From assembly GCF_007859635.1 (NCBI RefSeq), contig NZ_CP042306.1, positions 682,001 through 746,000 of the forward strand: a stretch of DNA of 64,000 nucleotides, in the 5' to 3' direction. This document shows positions 10,318 to 20,293 of the stretch, piece after piece. Below the pieces are notes generated by a model that saw only the letters and a list, made by a program, of their open reading frames with translations, had not been told where the DNA came from and ran no database searches. A program made the position numbers and the translations under genes. Within the stretch, counting starts at the first letter, position 1. Every line of letters starts with the position of its first letter. This DNA is from Sphingomonas panacisoli (GTDB lineage: Bacteria > Pseudomonadota > Alphaproteobacteria > Sphingomonadales > Sphingomonadaceae).

Positions 10318-11363
10318 TCTTTCATCGCCTCGATCAGCTTCTTGACCTCCTGGCTGCGCCCGCGCGGCATCACCAGCACATCTTTTCCATTGGCGACGAC
10401 GATCAGGTCGGTCACGCCGACCAACGCCACACGAACGCCATCGGCCTGAACCAGGCAATTCTCGGTCTCGACCGCCACGACATCGCCCTTGCAGGCGTTG
10501 CCGTTTGCATCGCAGGCGCTCAGTTCGTGCAGCGCGTCCCAGCTACCGAGGTCGCTCCATCCCATGCTGACCGGCACCACAGCGACGCGCTCGGCTTTTT
10601 CCATCACCGCATAGTCGACCGACTCCGACGGCGAGGCCGCGAAAGCGTCCTGGTCGGGATGCAGGCGCATACCCTGCGTTTCACCCTTCAGCAGCGCCTG
10701 TTGCGCCGCGTGAAGCATGTCGGGCGCGTGAACCGAAAGCGCGCCCAGAAAAGCATCGGCACGGAACAGGAAGATGCCACCATTCCAGACGTGGTCGCCC
10801 GCCGCCAGCATCGCCTCGGCGCGATCGCGCGGCGGCTTCTCCACGAATCGCGCGACACGATGGACGCGCGGGCCGATCGCCTCGCCGACATGAATCCAGC
10901 CATAGCCCGTTTCCGGCGCGTGCGGCTCGATTCCGAACGTCACCAGCCAACCCTGCTCGACCATCGGTAGCGCGGCGTCGATCGCGGCGTGGAAGGCCGG
11001 CGTATCGGCGATGACGTGATCGGACGGCATCACCAGCAGTACCGCATCTTCATCCGCCGCCAGTGCCGCAAGAGCGATCGCGGGCGCGGTGTTGCGCGCG
11101 ACGGGTTCCAGAATGAGCTTGTGCTCAATCAACCCCACGCCGGCCAGTTGCGCCTCGATCTCGTCGGCGTGACGCGCGTTCGCGACCACGATCGGGGGCC
11201 CGAACGTCTCGCCCGCCGCGCGCTGTGCGGTCAGTTGCAGCATCGTCTCATCGGCGGTCAGCGCGAGCAACTGCTTGGGCTTTTCCGGCGTCGACATCGG
11301 CCACAATCGCGTACCGGATCCTCCCGATAGAATGACAGGAGTGATCGTTGTCGGCGCGGTCAT
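10314..11363 (-). CDS. manC: Mannose-1-phosphate guanylyltransferase
   Basis: 349 residues. The nucleotidyltransferase signature PVILSGGSGTRLWPMSTPEKPKQ is at the N-terminus, VMPSDHVI and GYGWIHVGE lie in the core, and the metal/sugar-binding FVEKP follows. It makes GDP-mannose from mannose-1-phosphate and GTP in the cytoplasm. Only the pyrophosphorylase half is present: the length is below that of bifunctional ManC (about 470), and the C-terminal isomerase domain is missing. It is divergent from the sugar transferase at 11545, so GDP-mannose for exopolysaccharide is a reasonable role. The symbol follows family usage; ManC and Mpg naming varies. Confidence 0.88.
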   Translation of the reverse strand: MTAPTTITPVILSGGSGTRLWPMSTPEKPKQLLALTADETMLQLTAQRAAGETFGPPIVVANARHADEIEAQLAGVGLIEHKLILEPVARNTAPAIALAALAADEDAVLLVMPSDHVIADTPAFHAAIDAALPMVEQGWLVTFGIEPHAPETGYGWIHVGEAIGPRVHRVARFVEKPPRDRAEAMLAAGDHVWNGGIFLFRADAFLGALSVHAPDMLHAAQQALLKGETQGMRLHPDQDAFAASPSESVDYAVMEKAERVAVVPVSMGWSDLGSWDALHELSACDANGNACKGDVVAVETENCLVQADGVRVALVGVTDLIVVANGKDVLVMPRGRSQEVKKLIEAMKD

Positions 11364-11544
11364 GCACGAGTCCTTGTTCTTGCTTCGATGTATCTAGGGC
11401 GTTCCCCGGATTTGCCAAACTCGCGGGGCGCGCAGTTGTTGCCGGCGCGCCGACATTCACCGTTCGTTTGTCAATTTCTGCGACACGCGCTTGAGACCTG
11501 TCGGAAATCCTTACACGCCGGCCTGGTCGCACGAGGCGACGACG

Positions 11545-12933
11545 ATGATCAGGCTGTTCAAGCACTACGTGCCGCATGCCGTTCTATTTCTGGGGTTTCT
11601 CGACTTCGCGCTGCTGATCGCGGCGATGGAGGTCGGCTATGCGTTTCGCCTGCATCAGCTCGGCAGCGTGGTCGAGCCGATCCGCGAGCGGTTGCCGCAA
11701 TTGCTGGTCTATGCCGCTGCGCTGGAGACCGCGATGGTCGCGGTGGGCGTATACGGTGCGGATTCGCTCCAGTCGCTGAGGCGCGCGACCGCACGGATCC
11801 TCGTTGCGATTTCGCTTGGTGTGATCTTCCTGTCGGTGGTGTTCTTCATTTCCCCGGCGATGAGCTTCTGGCGGTCCAACCTACTCTACGCGATGGCGCT
11901 GTCGGTACCGACGTTGGTCGGCTTGCGCGTTCTGCTCGGCAAAATGCTGGGCAGCCATGTGTTCAAGCGCCGCGTCGTCGTGATGGGCGCGGGGCCGCGA
12001 GCGGCGCGGCTCAAGGCACTGGCGGCGCAACCCGGATCGGCGTTCGTCGTCGTCGGCTATCTGTCGATGAGCGAGACCAACCGAGTCATCCCTGAAGCCA
12101 TTGCGCGCGACGCGATCTACAATCTGGCCGACCATGTCGTGTTGCTCAACGCGAGCGAAGTGGTGCTTGCGCTGGAGGAACGGCGCAACGCGCTGCCGCT
12201 CAAGGACTTGCTGCGGATCAAGACGACGGGCGTCCACGTCAACGAAATCTCGACCTTCCTCGAGCGCGAAACCGGCCGCGTCGATCTGCAGAGCGTCAAC
12301 CCCAGCTGGCTGATCTTTTCCGACGGTTTCTCGTCCGGACGGATGCTGTCGGGGGTTTTCAAGCGCCTGTTCGATATCTTCGCGAGCGCGCTGCTGCTCG
12401 TCCTCGTCGCGCCGGTCATCATCCTCACCGCAATCGCGATCAAGCTGGAGAGCAAGGGGCCGGCCTTCTATCGTCAGCGCCGCGTCGGGCTCTACGGCGT
12501 CGGATTCGACTGCATCAAATTGCGTTCGATGCGACAGGATGCCGAGGTGGGCGGCAAGGCCGTCTGGGCAGAAAGGGACGACCCCCGCATCACCCGCATC
12601 GGCCGCTTCATCCGCAAGGTGCGGATCGACGAACTGCCGCAATGCTGGTCGGTGCTGAAGGGCGAGATGAGCTTCGTCGGCCCGCGCCCCGAACGCCCGC
12701 AATTCGTCGAGGATCTGGAGCAGCAGCTCAACTATTATGCCGAACGCCACATGGTGAAGCCGGGGATCACGGGGTGGGCGCAGATCAATTATCCGTATGG
12801 GGCGTCGATCGAGGATGCACGGCAGAAGCTTGAATACGATCTCTACTATGCCAAGAATTATTCGCCTTTCCTCGACCTTCTAATCATCCTTCAGACGATC
12901 CGCGTGGTGATCTGGCCGGAAGGCGCGCGGTAG
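11545..12933 (+). CDS. XrtA/PEP-CTERM-associated sugar transferase (polyprenyl glycosylphosphotransferase)
   Basis: 462 residues. The N-terminus has about four to five membrane helices, followed by a CoA-binding-like domain (VVVMGAGPRAARLKALAAQ, about 150-250) and a C-terminal bacterial sugar transferase domain with RRVGLYGVGFDCIKLRSMR, KVRIDELPQCWSVLKGEMSF and VGPRPERPQF. It transfers a sugar-1-phosphate to undecaprenyl phosphate to begin exopolysaccharide repeat synthesis. The start at 11545 (MIRLFKHYVPHAVLFLGFLD) has GAGG about 8 nt upstream. The gene directly precedes prsK (1-bp gap), the standard neighbourhood of the family form linked to exosortase A. Confidence 0.88.
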   Translation: MIRLFKHYVPHAVLFLGFLDFALLIAAMEVGYAFRLHQLGSVVEPIRERLPQLLVYAAALETAMVAVGVYGADSLQSLRRATARILVAISLGVIFLSVVFFISPAMSFWRSNLLYAMALSVPTLVGLRVLLGKMLGSHVFKRRVVVMGAGPRAARLKALAAQPGSAFVVVGYLSMSETNRVIPEAIARDAIYNLADHVVLLNASEVVLALEERRNALPLKDLLRIKTTGVHVNEISTFLERETGRVDLQSVNPSWLIFSDGFSSGRMLSGVFKRLFDIFASALLLVLVAPVIILTAIAIKLESKGPAFYRQRRVGLYGVGFDCIKLRSMRQDAEVGGKAVWAERDDPRITRIGRFIRKVRIDELPQCWSVLKGEMSFVGPRPERPQFVEDLEQQLNYYAERHMVKPGITGWAQINYPYGASIEDARQKLEYDLYYAKNYSPFLDLLIILQTIRVVIWPEGAR

Positions 12934-12934
12934 C

Positions 12935-14983
12935 ATGGTCGCCGCGGCGGTCATTCTGTGGGGACATGCACTGGCGGCGTTGCTGTTCGCGACGCTCGCG
13001 CTGTCGCAAGTGCGCGGCGGGGCAGTCAGCGTGCCGCGGACGGCGTTCCTGATCGCACTTGGCCTGACCGCGATATGGTCGCTGGCGATGGCCGGGATCG
13101 GCAGCGGCGATATGGTGACGTGGGTCGCGGAGTCGCTGCGCAACCTCGGCTGGCTTGGCTTCATGTTCGCGCTGCTGCGCCGCGACACCGCGCGGCGCGA
13201 CCGTGCCGTCACGACGATCTACGGCGTGGTCGCGCTGGTCGCGGTCGCGGGCATCGGCCTGGCGCTGTTTCAGCCGTCGGTCGGCCCGGAGCTGATTGGC
13301 GCCGTCACCGCGGTGCGCGTACTGCTCCGCATGATGGTCGCGGTCGGCGCGCTGGTGCTGGTCAATCACCTCTATTCGCTCGTCGCGCCCGCCGCGCGCG
13401 GCGGCATCCGCATGGCGGTGGTCGCGTTGGCGACGATGTGGCTCGGCGACCTCCTGCTCTACACGGTCGCGTATCTCGGCGCCGATTGGCCGCAGACGCT
13501 GATCGCGGCGCGGGGGATCGTCATGGCGGCGATCGTGCCGATGCTGGCGATCGCGGTGCATCGCAACGGCGACTGGACGCTGCACATTTCGCGGACCGTC
13601 ACGTGGCAGTCGCTGACGCTGGTCGCGCTGACGATCTACGCGATGGCGACGGTGCTGGTGATCAGCGCGATCCAGACGTTCGGCGGCGGCTATGCGCGGC
13701 TGGCGCAGACCGCGTTCGTGTTCGGATCGGCCGCCGCGTTGCTGACCCTATTGTCGTCGCCCACGGTCAAGGCGTGGCTGCGCGTGATGGTCGCGAAGCA
13801 TCTGTTTCGCCACCGCTACGACTATCGCGCCGAATGGGTGCGGTTCACCGAAACGCTCGGCACGCCCGGCGAAAGCGCACCGCCGCTGGAGGAGCGCATC
13901 GTCAAGGCGGTCGCCGATTTGACGGACTCGCCGGCTGGGCTGCTGCTCGTGGCGGACGGCCAAACGCTGTCGCTCGGCGCGGGGTGGCAATGGCCGGGCG
14001 AGCCACCGGCGAGCGTCGCGGGCGACGCACTGGCGCGCTTCCTTGCCGACGGCGCGCACATCGTCGAACTGGATACCGTCCGCGCCGGTCACGCGACACG
14101 CGAGGAACTTGCTGCTGTGCCGCAATGGATGCTCGACCATCACGCCGCTTGGGCGGTGGTGCCGCTGGTCCATGTCAACGCGCTGATCGGCGCGATTCTG
14201 CTCTCCCGGCCGCCGATCGACCGCAGCCTCGACTGGGAGGATTTCGACCTGCTCCGCATCGCCGGGCGTCAGGTGGCGAGCTATCTGGCCGAAGCGCGCG
14301 CACACGAACAACTCGCCGATGCGCGCCGGTTCGACGAATTCAATCGCCGCTTCGCCTTCATCCTGCACGACGTGAAAAACCTGGTCAGCCAGCTGACGCT
14401 GGTCGCGCGGAATGCCGAGCGCCACGCCGACAATCCCGATTTCCGCGCCGACATGATCGCGACGTTGCAGGATTCGGCGGGCAAGATGAACGACCTGCTC
14501 GCGCGGCTGTCGCAGCATCATTCGGGCCGCGCCGACGACCCGCAAGCGATCGAACTGATGCCGCTTGCGCAGCGCGTCGCGAAGGCGCGCGGGGGTAGCT
14601 ATCCGGTGATCGTCTCCGGTACCCGCGACGCGCTCGCAGTGGCAGATGCCGGTCGCCTCGAACAGGCACTGGGTCACTTGATCCAGAACGCGGTCGAGGC
14701 GAGCACGGACGGCGAACCCGTGACCGTCACGGTCGGGCGTTCCTCGATCGAGGTCGCCGATCGCGGTACCGGCATGAACGCCGCGTTCGTCCGCGATCAC
14801 CTGTTCCGCCCGTTCGTATCGACCAAGCATGGCGGCTTCGGGATCGGCGCGTTCGAAGCACGCCAGGTCATCCAGGCGATGGGCGGCACGCTCGACGTCG
14901 TGAGCCGCGAGGGCGAGGGCACCAAATTCACGATCGGCCTGCCGGCGACGCTGGCGCCGCAACACATGGAACGTGCTGCATGA
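12935..14983 (+). CDS. prsK: PrsK, PEP-CTERM system sensor histidine kinase
   Basis: 682 residues. About nine membrane helices (1-280) lead into a GAF-like cytoplasmic domain (about 310-455), a dimerisation/phosphoacceptor helix with FILHDVKNLVSQ (His478) and an ATPase domain with LIQNAVEAS (N box), ADRGTGM (G1) and GGFGIGAFEARQ (G2). The layout is that of PrsK, the kinase of the exosortase/PEP-CTERM regulatory pair; its signal is unknown. The start ATG lies 1 bp after the sugar transferase stop, and the gene overlaps prsR by ATGA, so the three genes are one translationally coupled unit. Confidence 0.9.
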   Translation: MVAAAVILWGHALAALLFATLALSQVRGGAVSVPRTAFLIALGLTAIWSLAMAGIGSGDMVTWVAESLRNLGWLGFMFALLRRDTARRDRAVTTIYGVVALVAVAGIGLALFQPSVGPELIGAVTAVRVLLRMMVAVGALVLVNHLYSLVAPAARGGIRMAVVALATMWLGDLLLYTVAYLGADWPQTLIAARGIVMAAIVPMLAIAVHRNGDWTLHISRTVTWQSLTLVALTIYAMATVLVISAIQTFGGGYARLAQTAFVFGSAAALLTLLSSPTVKAWLRVMVAKHLFRHRYDYRAEWVRFTETLGTPGESAPPLEERIVKAVADLTDSPAGLLLVADGQTLSLGAGWQWPGEPPASVAGDALARFLADGAHIVELDTVRAGHATREELAAVPQWMLDHHAAWAVVPLVHVNALIGAILLSRPPIDRSLDWEDFDLLRIAGRQVASYLAEARAHEQLADARRFDEFNRRFAFILHDVKNLVSQLTLVARNAERHADNPDFRADMIATLQDSAGKMNDLLARLSQHHSGRADDPQAIELMPLAQRVAKARGGSYPVIVSGTRDALAVADAGRLEQALGHLIQNAVEASTDGEPVTVTVGRSSIEVADRGTGMNAAFVRDHLFRPFVSTKHGGFGIGAFEARQVIQAMGGTLDVVSREGEGTKFTIGLPATLAPQHMERAA

Positions 14984-16320
14984 CCAAGCCGAAACTGCTG
15001 ATCGTCGAGGACGATGCCGGACTGCAGCGCCAGCTGCGCTGGGCCTATGAAGGCTATGAGGTGATCGTCGCCGGCGACCGTCGCGAAGCGATCGACGCGG
15101 TGCGTGCCGAGGAACCGGCGGTGGTGACGCTCGACCTCGGTCTGCCGCCCGATCCGGACGGCGTAAGCGAAGGATTCGCGACGCTCGCCGAGATCCTGCG
15201 GCTGAAGCCCGACACCAAGGTCATCGTCGCCTCCGGCCACGGCGCGCGCGAAAGCGCGTTGCGGGCGATCGGCGAGGGGGCGTGGGATTTCTACCAGAAA
15301 CCGATCGATATCGACGCACTGGGCCTGATCGTCGCGCGCGCATTCCACGTGCATGCGTTGGAGGCGGAGAATCGCCGGTTGGCGGCGTCGCCCGCGGCGG
15401 CACTCGGCGGGTTGATCACCGCCGCGCCCGAAATGCTCAAGGTCACGAGCATGATCGAGCGCGTCGCGTCGGCCGACGTGTCGGTGATGCTGCTAGGCGC
15501 GAGCGGCACGGGCAAGGAAGTTCTCGCGCGGGGCCTTCACAACGCGAGCGGGCGAAAGGGCGAGTTCGTCGCAATCAACTGCGCGGCGATCCCTGAAACC
15601 CTGCTCGAAAGCGAATTGTTCGGCCACGAAAAGGGTGCGTTCACCGGCGCGGTCAAGACGACCGAGGGCAAGATCGAGCAGGCCGATGGTGGCACGCTGT
15701 TCCTCGACGAGATCGGCGACGTGCCGCTGCCGCTCCAGGTCAAATTGCTGCGCTTCCTGCAGGAGCGGGTGATCGAGCGGATCGGCGGGCGCAAGGCGAT
15801 CCCGGTCGATGTCCGCATCGTCTGTGCGACGCATCAGGACGTCGATGCGATGGTCGCGAGCGGGAGTTTCCGCGAAGACCTCTATTACCGCCTCGCCGAG
15901 ATCATCGTGCGTATCCCGAGCCTGGCCGAACGCGCGGGCGACGCCACGCTGTTGGCGAAGCATTTCCTGCATCTCTACGCCAAGACGATGAACCGACCGG
16001 TCGTCGGCCTGTCGCCCGATGCGTTGGCGGCGATCGACGGCTGGGGGTGGCCGGGCAACGTCCGCGAACTCGAAAACCGCATGAAGCGTGCGGTGATCAT
16101 GGCCGACGGCAAGCACGTCACCGCCGCCGATCTCGACCTGGGCGGCAAGGACGAGCCCGAGCCGATCAATCTGAAGTCGGTGCGCGAAACCGCCGACCGC
16201 AAGGCGATCCGCCACGCGCTGGCGCGGGCCGAGGGCAACATTTCGAACACCGCCAAACTGCTCGGGATCAGCCGCCCGACGCTCTATGATCTGCTCAAGA
16301 GCTACGACCTCCATGCCTAG
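14980..16320 (+). CDS. prsR: PrsR, sigma-54-dependent PEP-CTERM response regulator
   Basis: 446 residues. The receiver domain has phosphoacceptor Asp52 in VVTLDLGLPPD. The central AAA+ domain has Walker A GASGTGKE (about 173-180) and the sigma-54 contact loop GAFTGA (219-224). A C-terminal Fis-type helix-turn-helix ends NTAKLLGISRPTLYDLLKSY. It activates RpoN promoters in response to PrsK phosphorylation; in other bacteria the regulon is PEP-CTERM protein genes. It overlaps prsK by 4 bp. I saw no convincing -24/-12 promoter upstream of the operon in this window, so the targets are probably elsewhere. Confidence 0.93.
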   Translation: MTKPKLLIVEDDAGLQRQLRWAYEGYEVIVAGDRREAIDAVRAEEPAVVTLDLGLPPDPDGVSEGFATLAEILRLKPDTKVIVASGHGARESALRAIGEGAWDFYQKPIDIDALGLIVARAFHVHALEAENRRLAASPAAALGGLITAAPEMLKVTSMIERVASADVSVMLLGASGTGKEVLARGLHNASGRKGEFVAINCAAIPETLLESELFGHEKGAFTGAVKTTEGKIEQADGGTLFLDEIGDVPLPLQVKLLRFLQERVIERIGGRKAIPVDVRIVCATHQDVDAMVASGSFREDLYYRLAEIIVRIPSLAERAGDATLLAKHFLHLYAKTMNRPVVGLSPDALAAIDGWGWPGNVRELENRMKRAVIMADGKHVTAADLDLGGKDEPEPINLKSVRETADRKAIRHALARAEGNISNTAKLLGISRPTLYDLLKSYDLHA

Positions 16321-16330
16321 GATCAGCCCG

Positions 16331-18364
16331 ATGAAGATGTTCGCCACCACCGCGCTCGGGGCCATCGCGCTGACCGGTGTCGCGATGAGCGTCGCCACGC
16401 CCGCGCAGGCCGACGGCGCGATCGCCAAGCACGACCTCGTGCTGAGCCTGGGTCTGTTGACCGACGGCAACTTCAACGCCGCGCGCTCCTATGCGGAAAA
16501 GGCGATCAAGGCCGATCCGAAATGGGGTCTGGCGCACGCGATGCTCGCGCGGACGTATCTCGCGCTCGGCGACGGGATTGGGGCGGAGGCCGAACTCGGC
16601 CGCGCCGCTGCCAACGGGTTCAACATGACGCGCGGGCATCAGATGCTCGCCCAAGCCTGGCTATTACAGGGCGACGCCAAGCGCGCGCTGGCCGAGGCGG
16701 CGAAGGCCGATCCGCGGTTCGGCGGCTATGCCGCGCGCGTGACGGCGAAGGCGCTGGCGTTGCAGAACAAATCGCCCGACGCGATCGCGTTGCTCGGCGA
16801 GTTGCTGAATGCCGATCCGGGCAATTCGTACGGTTGGTCCGACCTCGCACGGATCCGCTACAATACCGGCGATGTGGCGGGCGCTGCCGCCAACGCGCAG
16901 CGCGCGGTTGCGCTCGATCCGAACAATCTCGAAGCGCTGACGCTGCGCGGCGAGTTGATGCGCGAGCAATACGGCCTCGGTGCGGCGCTGCCGTGGTTCG
17001 AAGGGGCGTTGAAACGCGACGCCTATTACTATCCCGCGCTGATCGAATATGCCGCAACGCTCGGCGATATGGGTCGCTACAACGACATGCTCGATGCGAC
17101 GCGCAAGGCGCTGGCGGCGCAGCCCGGCAACCCGCAGGCGCTGTACCTGCAGGCCGTGCTCGCGGCGCGCGCGCAGAATTACGATCTCGCGCGCGGCCTG
17201 ATGCAGCGGACCGGCGGGGCGGTCGACGATCTGCCCGGCGGGCTGCTGCTCGGCGGGACGCTCGATTATCAGGCGGGCGCATACGAACAGGCGATCGACA
17301 AGTGGCGCGAGCTGGTCGGGCGTCAGCCGATGAACGTGACCGCGCGGCGGCTGCTCGGCGCGGCGCTGCTGCGCTCGGGCGATGCCAAGGGCGCGCTCGA
17401 CGTGCTGCGGCCGGTGGCGTTGCGCGGCGACGCCGATAGCTACACGCTGGCGCTGGTCGGGCGTGCGTTCGAAGCGAATGGCGAGCGCGATTGGGCGGCG
17501 AAATACCTTGACCGCGCAGCGTGGCCGGCGACGGCCGGCGCGACGCCGTTCGGCAGCGACGACGGGCTCGCGGTGCTGGCGAACGCGGCCGCCAACGACC
17601 CGGGCAATCCGGTGGCGATGGTCGGGATGATCCGCGGGCTGATCGATGCGGGGCAGGCGAGCAACGCGCTCGACCGCGCCAAGGCACTCGCCGCGGCGAG
17701 CCCAGGAGCGCCGGCTGCGCACCTTTTGGTCGGCGATACGCTGATGACGATGAGCCGCTACGGCGAGGCGGCCGACGCCTATCGTCGCGCCGCCGACATC
17801 AAGTTCGACGAGGCGACGATGCTGCGCGCGGTCGATGCGCTCGACAATGCCGGGCGCCGTCCGGAGGCGTCGCGCGTCCTCGCGCTGTTCCTCGGCCAGC
17901 ATCCGGAAAACATCCCCGCGCTGCGCCTCGCGGCGCATTGGCAGATCGCGGCGGGCGATTGGGACGGTGCGATCGGCACGCTCGAGGATTTGCGCTCGCG
18001 GGTCGGATCGCGCGACGTCGGGCTGCTCGCGGAACTGGCCTACGCCAATATCGGCGCGCAGAATGTCGACGACGCGCTCGATTACGGTGCGGCGGCTTAC
18101 GAAATCGCGCCGATGAGCCCGGCGGCGACCGACGCGTACGGCTGGGCGTTCTACGCGGCCGGGGACAGCGACAAGGCGAAGGATCTGCTCGAGAAGGCGG
18201 CGCTGCTCGCGCCGCGTCAAGCCGGCATCCGCTGGCATCTGGCGCAGGCCTATGCCGATCTCGGCCGCAATGCCGAGGCCAAGGCGCAGATCGCGCTGGC
18301 GCTGGGCGATCCGTCGTTCGCCGAGCGCGCGCCGGCGCAGGCGTTGCTCAAGACGCTGGGCTGA
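16331..18364 (+). CDS. prsT: PrsT-like TPR-repeat periplasmic/envelope protein
   Basis: 677 residues. A signal peptide (MKMFATTALGAIALTGVAMS, cleavage near AQADG) is followed by an almost continuous array of about 15-18 tetratricopeptide repeats, with classic pairs such as GWSDLARIRYNTGDVAGAAA and GWAFYAAGDSDKAKDLLEKA. The position 10 bp after prsR identifies it as the PrsT-type TPR protein of XrtA loci, thought to act in export or assembly of polysaccharide or PEP-CTERM proteins. It is shorter than the roughly 900 residues I would expect for PrsT, so it may be a reduced form. The start at 16331 has AGGA about 8 nt upstream. Confidence 0.75.
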   Translation: MKMFATTALGAIALTGVAMSVATPAQADGAIAKHDLVLSLGLLTDGNFNAARSYAEKAIKADPKWGLAHAMLARTYLALGDGIGAEAELGRAAANGFNMTRGHQMLAQAWLLQGDAKRALAEAAKADPRFGGYAARVTAKALALQNKSPDAIALLGELLNADPGNSYGWSDLARIRYNTGDVAGAAANAQRAVALDPNNLEALTLRGELMREQYGLGAALPWFEGALKRDAYYYPALIEYAATLGDMGRYNDMLDATRKALAAQPGNPQALYLQAVLAARAQNYDLARGLMQRTGGAVDDLPGGLLLGGTLDYQAGAYEQAIDKWRELVGRQPMNVTARRLLGAALLRSGDAKGALDVLRPVALRGDADSYTLALVGRAFEANGERDWAAKYLDRAAWPATAGATPFGSDDGLAVLANAAANDPGNPVAMVGMIRGLIDAGQASNALDRAKALAAASPGAPAAHLLVGDTLMTMSRYGEAADAYRRAADIKFDEATMLRAVDALDNAGRRPEASRVLALFLGQHPENIPALRLAAHWQIAAGDWDGAIGTLEDLRSRVGSRDVGLLAELAYANIGAQNVDDALDYGAAAYEIAPMSPAATDAYGWAFYAAGDSDKAKDLLEKAALLAPRQAGIRWHLAQAYADLGRNAEAKAQIALALGDPSFAERAPAQALLKTLG

Positions 18365-18380
18365 GTGTAACGCGGGCGGG

Positions 18381-19190
18381 ATGACCGATCCGCTCGACCG
18401 CATCGCCGCCGCGCTGGAGCGGATCGCCCCGCCGGCGCCCGCCGATGCCGATCCGCTGGCGCATCCGGCTTACGTATGGCGTGACGGCGGTCTCGCCGCA
18501 GCGCGCGCGTTCGATCCGTTGCCGCTCGACTTGCTCTTCGGGATCGACGCGCAGAAGGCGGCGCTGGTCGAGGATTTCCGGCGGCTCGCGGCGGGGCATG
18601 CCGCGCAGGACGTATTGCTGTGGGGGGCGCGGGGCTCGGGCAAATCGGCGCTGGTGAAGAGCGCGGTGGCCGCGATCCAGGGTGAGGGCGCCGCGATCGC
18701 CTTGGTCGAGGTCGCGCAGATGGGCGGGCTGCGCGCGCTGTTCGACCGCATCGACGGCCTGTCGCACGCCTACATCCTGTTCCTTGACGATATCGGCTTC
18801 GATGCCGCGGCCGACGCCCGGTCGCTCCGCTCGCTATTGCAGGGCGGGGCGGAGGCGCGGCCCGCCAACGCGCGCTTGGTGGTGACATCCAACCGCCGCC
18901 ACTTGATCCCGCGCGACATCGCCGAGCAGGAAAGCGCGATCAATCCGCGCGACAGTGTCGACGATCATCTCGCGCTGGCCGATCGGTTCGGGCTCAGCCT
19001 GGGTTTCCACGTGCTCGATCAGGACGGCTATCTCGCGATCGTTCGCGCTTATGCCGCGCGGTTCGATCTGGCGTTCGACCCCGACGAAGCGATCGGCTGG
19101 GCGACACGGCGCGGCGGGCGCTCGGGCCGCGTCGCATGGCAGTATATCACCGACCTTGCCGGGCGGTCGAGTCGCGGGCTACCTTTCTGA
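18381..19190 (+). CDS. DUF815 family ATPase
   Basis: 269 residues. It has a P-loop in LLWGARGSGKSALVKS (about residues 80-90), Walker B YILFLDDIGFD and a sensor-like VVTSNRRHLIPRDI, the pattern of the DUF815 branch of AAA+ proteins. The biological role of the family is not established. ATG 18381 is chosen because it gives the typical N-terminus MTDPLDRIAAALERI and lies 16 bp after prsT, so the gene may be co-transcribed with the prs operon; upstream in-frame starts lie within prsT. Confidence 0.82.
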   Translation: MTDPLDRIAAALERIAPPAPADADPLAHPAYVWRDGGLAAARAFDPLPLDLLFGIDAQKAALVEDFRRLAAGHAAQDVLLWGARGSGKSALVKSAVAAIQGEGAAIALVEVAQMGGLRALFDRIDGLSHAYILFLDDIGFDAAADARSLRSLLQGGAEARPANARLVVTSNRRHLIPRDIAEQESAINPRDSVDDHLALADRFGLSLGFHVLDQDGYLAIVRAYAARFDLAFDPDEAIGWATRRGGRSGRVAWQYITDLAGRSSRGLPF

Positions 19191-19242
19191 TTGATCGGGA
19201 TTAAATTAGGTCCGGATCGGGTTGACAGTCGGAGGCGGAACA

Positions 19243-20262
19243 ATGCCAAGTGTCGCGGTGGCACGTATCGGCGAACTCGACCTGCCGGATCGGTTGTATC
19301 CGGCGCTCCCGCGCTGGCTGACCCAGATCGGCGCTGCGTTGCTGTGCGTCGGTGCCGGCGGATTGCTGCGCATCCTGATCAACGTGATCGCGCCCGGCTC
19401 TGCGGTATTCGTGTTGCTGCTGCCGATGATCATGGTCGCGACTTTGTTCGCGCGGTGGCAAGCGGGCCTGCTGACCGCGGCTATCTCGATCACCTATTCG
19501 TTCTACTACATCTATCTGCCCAACCCCACGAGCGCGGTCGCGCCGTCGATGACGCTGTTCGCGATCTCCGTCGCCGCCTTGATCACGATCATCCTGGCGG
19601 AGGTGTTTCGGCGTGCCGTGCGCCAAGCATCGGCAGAGCGCGACCGACAAATCGACGATCGCGACCTGATGCTCGCCGAGTTCGAGCATCGCGTGAAGAA
19701 CAATTTCGCGATCGTCGCGAGCATGCTCGACATCCAGCGCCGCCGCGCCGGGGATACCCCTGCCGGCGAGGCATTGAGCGCTGCGATGATGCGCGTCGAT
19801 AGTATCGCGCGCGCGCATCGCCACCTGTATCGCGACGGCCGTGGCAGCGAGGTCAATACCAAGGACTATCTCGAAGATCTCTGCGCGACGCTGTCCGACG
19901 CCCTACTACTGCGCGGCGGCGTGACGCTCGATTGCGACATCGATTCCGCGCCGATCCAGCGCGATCACGCCGTCTCCATCGGGTTGATCGTCAACGAACT
20001 CGTGACCAACGCCGCCAAGCACGCCTTCGGCGGGCGCGAGCGCGGCGCGATCAACGTGTCGTGGAAGCGGCGGCCGGAGGGCGGCTGGCGCTTGACCGTG
20101 GCCGACGATGGGGTCGGCCTGCCGCCGGGCCCGCAGCCCGCGCGCAAGGACGGCGGGCTCGGTCAGCGGCTGATCGAAGCGTTCGCGCATCAGGCCGGCG
20201 GCACGCTGACCACCGACAGCGACAAAACCGGCACGCACGTGATGATGGACGTCCCCGATTGA
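19243..20262 (+). CDS. DUF4118/HWE-type sensor histidine kinase
   Basis: 339 residues. Three to four N-terminal membrane helices (about 28-120) form a DUF4118-like (KdpD-type) sensor. A HisKA_2 helix follows with FEHRVKNNFAIVASMLDIQ (phosphoacceptor His149), then an ATPase domain with LIVNELVTNAAKHAF and DDGVGLPPG. This kinase class is frequent in alphaproteobacteria, often in general stress signalling. The start is fixed by GGAGG ending about 7 nt before ATG 19243; a TTG at 19222 is less likely. No response regulator is adjacent, so it is an orphan kinase here. Confidence 0.87.
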   Translation: MPSVAVARIGELDLPDRLYPALPRWLTQIGAALLCVGAGGLLRILINVIAPGSAVFVLLLPMIMVATLFARWQAGLLTAAISITYSFYYIYLPNPTSAVAPSMTLFAISVAALITIILAEVFRRAVRQASAERDRQIDDRDLMLAEFEHRVKNNFAIVASMLDIQRRRAGDTPAGEALSAAMMRVDSIARAHRHLYRDGRGSEVNTKDYLEDLCATLSDALLLRGGVTLDCDIDSAPIQRDHAVSIGLIVNELVTNAAKHAFGGRERGAINVSWKRRPEGGWRLTVADDGVGLPPGPQPARKDGGLGQRLIEAFAHQAGGTLTTDSDKTGTHVMMDVPD

Positions 20263-20293
20263 TCGAAGCCGCGGCGCGTGCGTTGGCACGGGC

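Noticed and set aside
12884..13585. Minus-strand frames opposite prsK
   Set aside because: Composition artefact; prsK has all kinase motifs in the plus frame.
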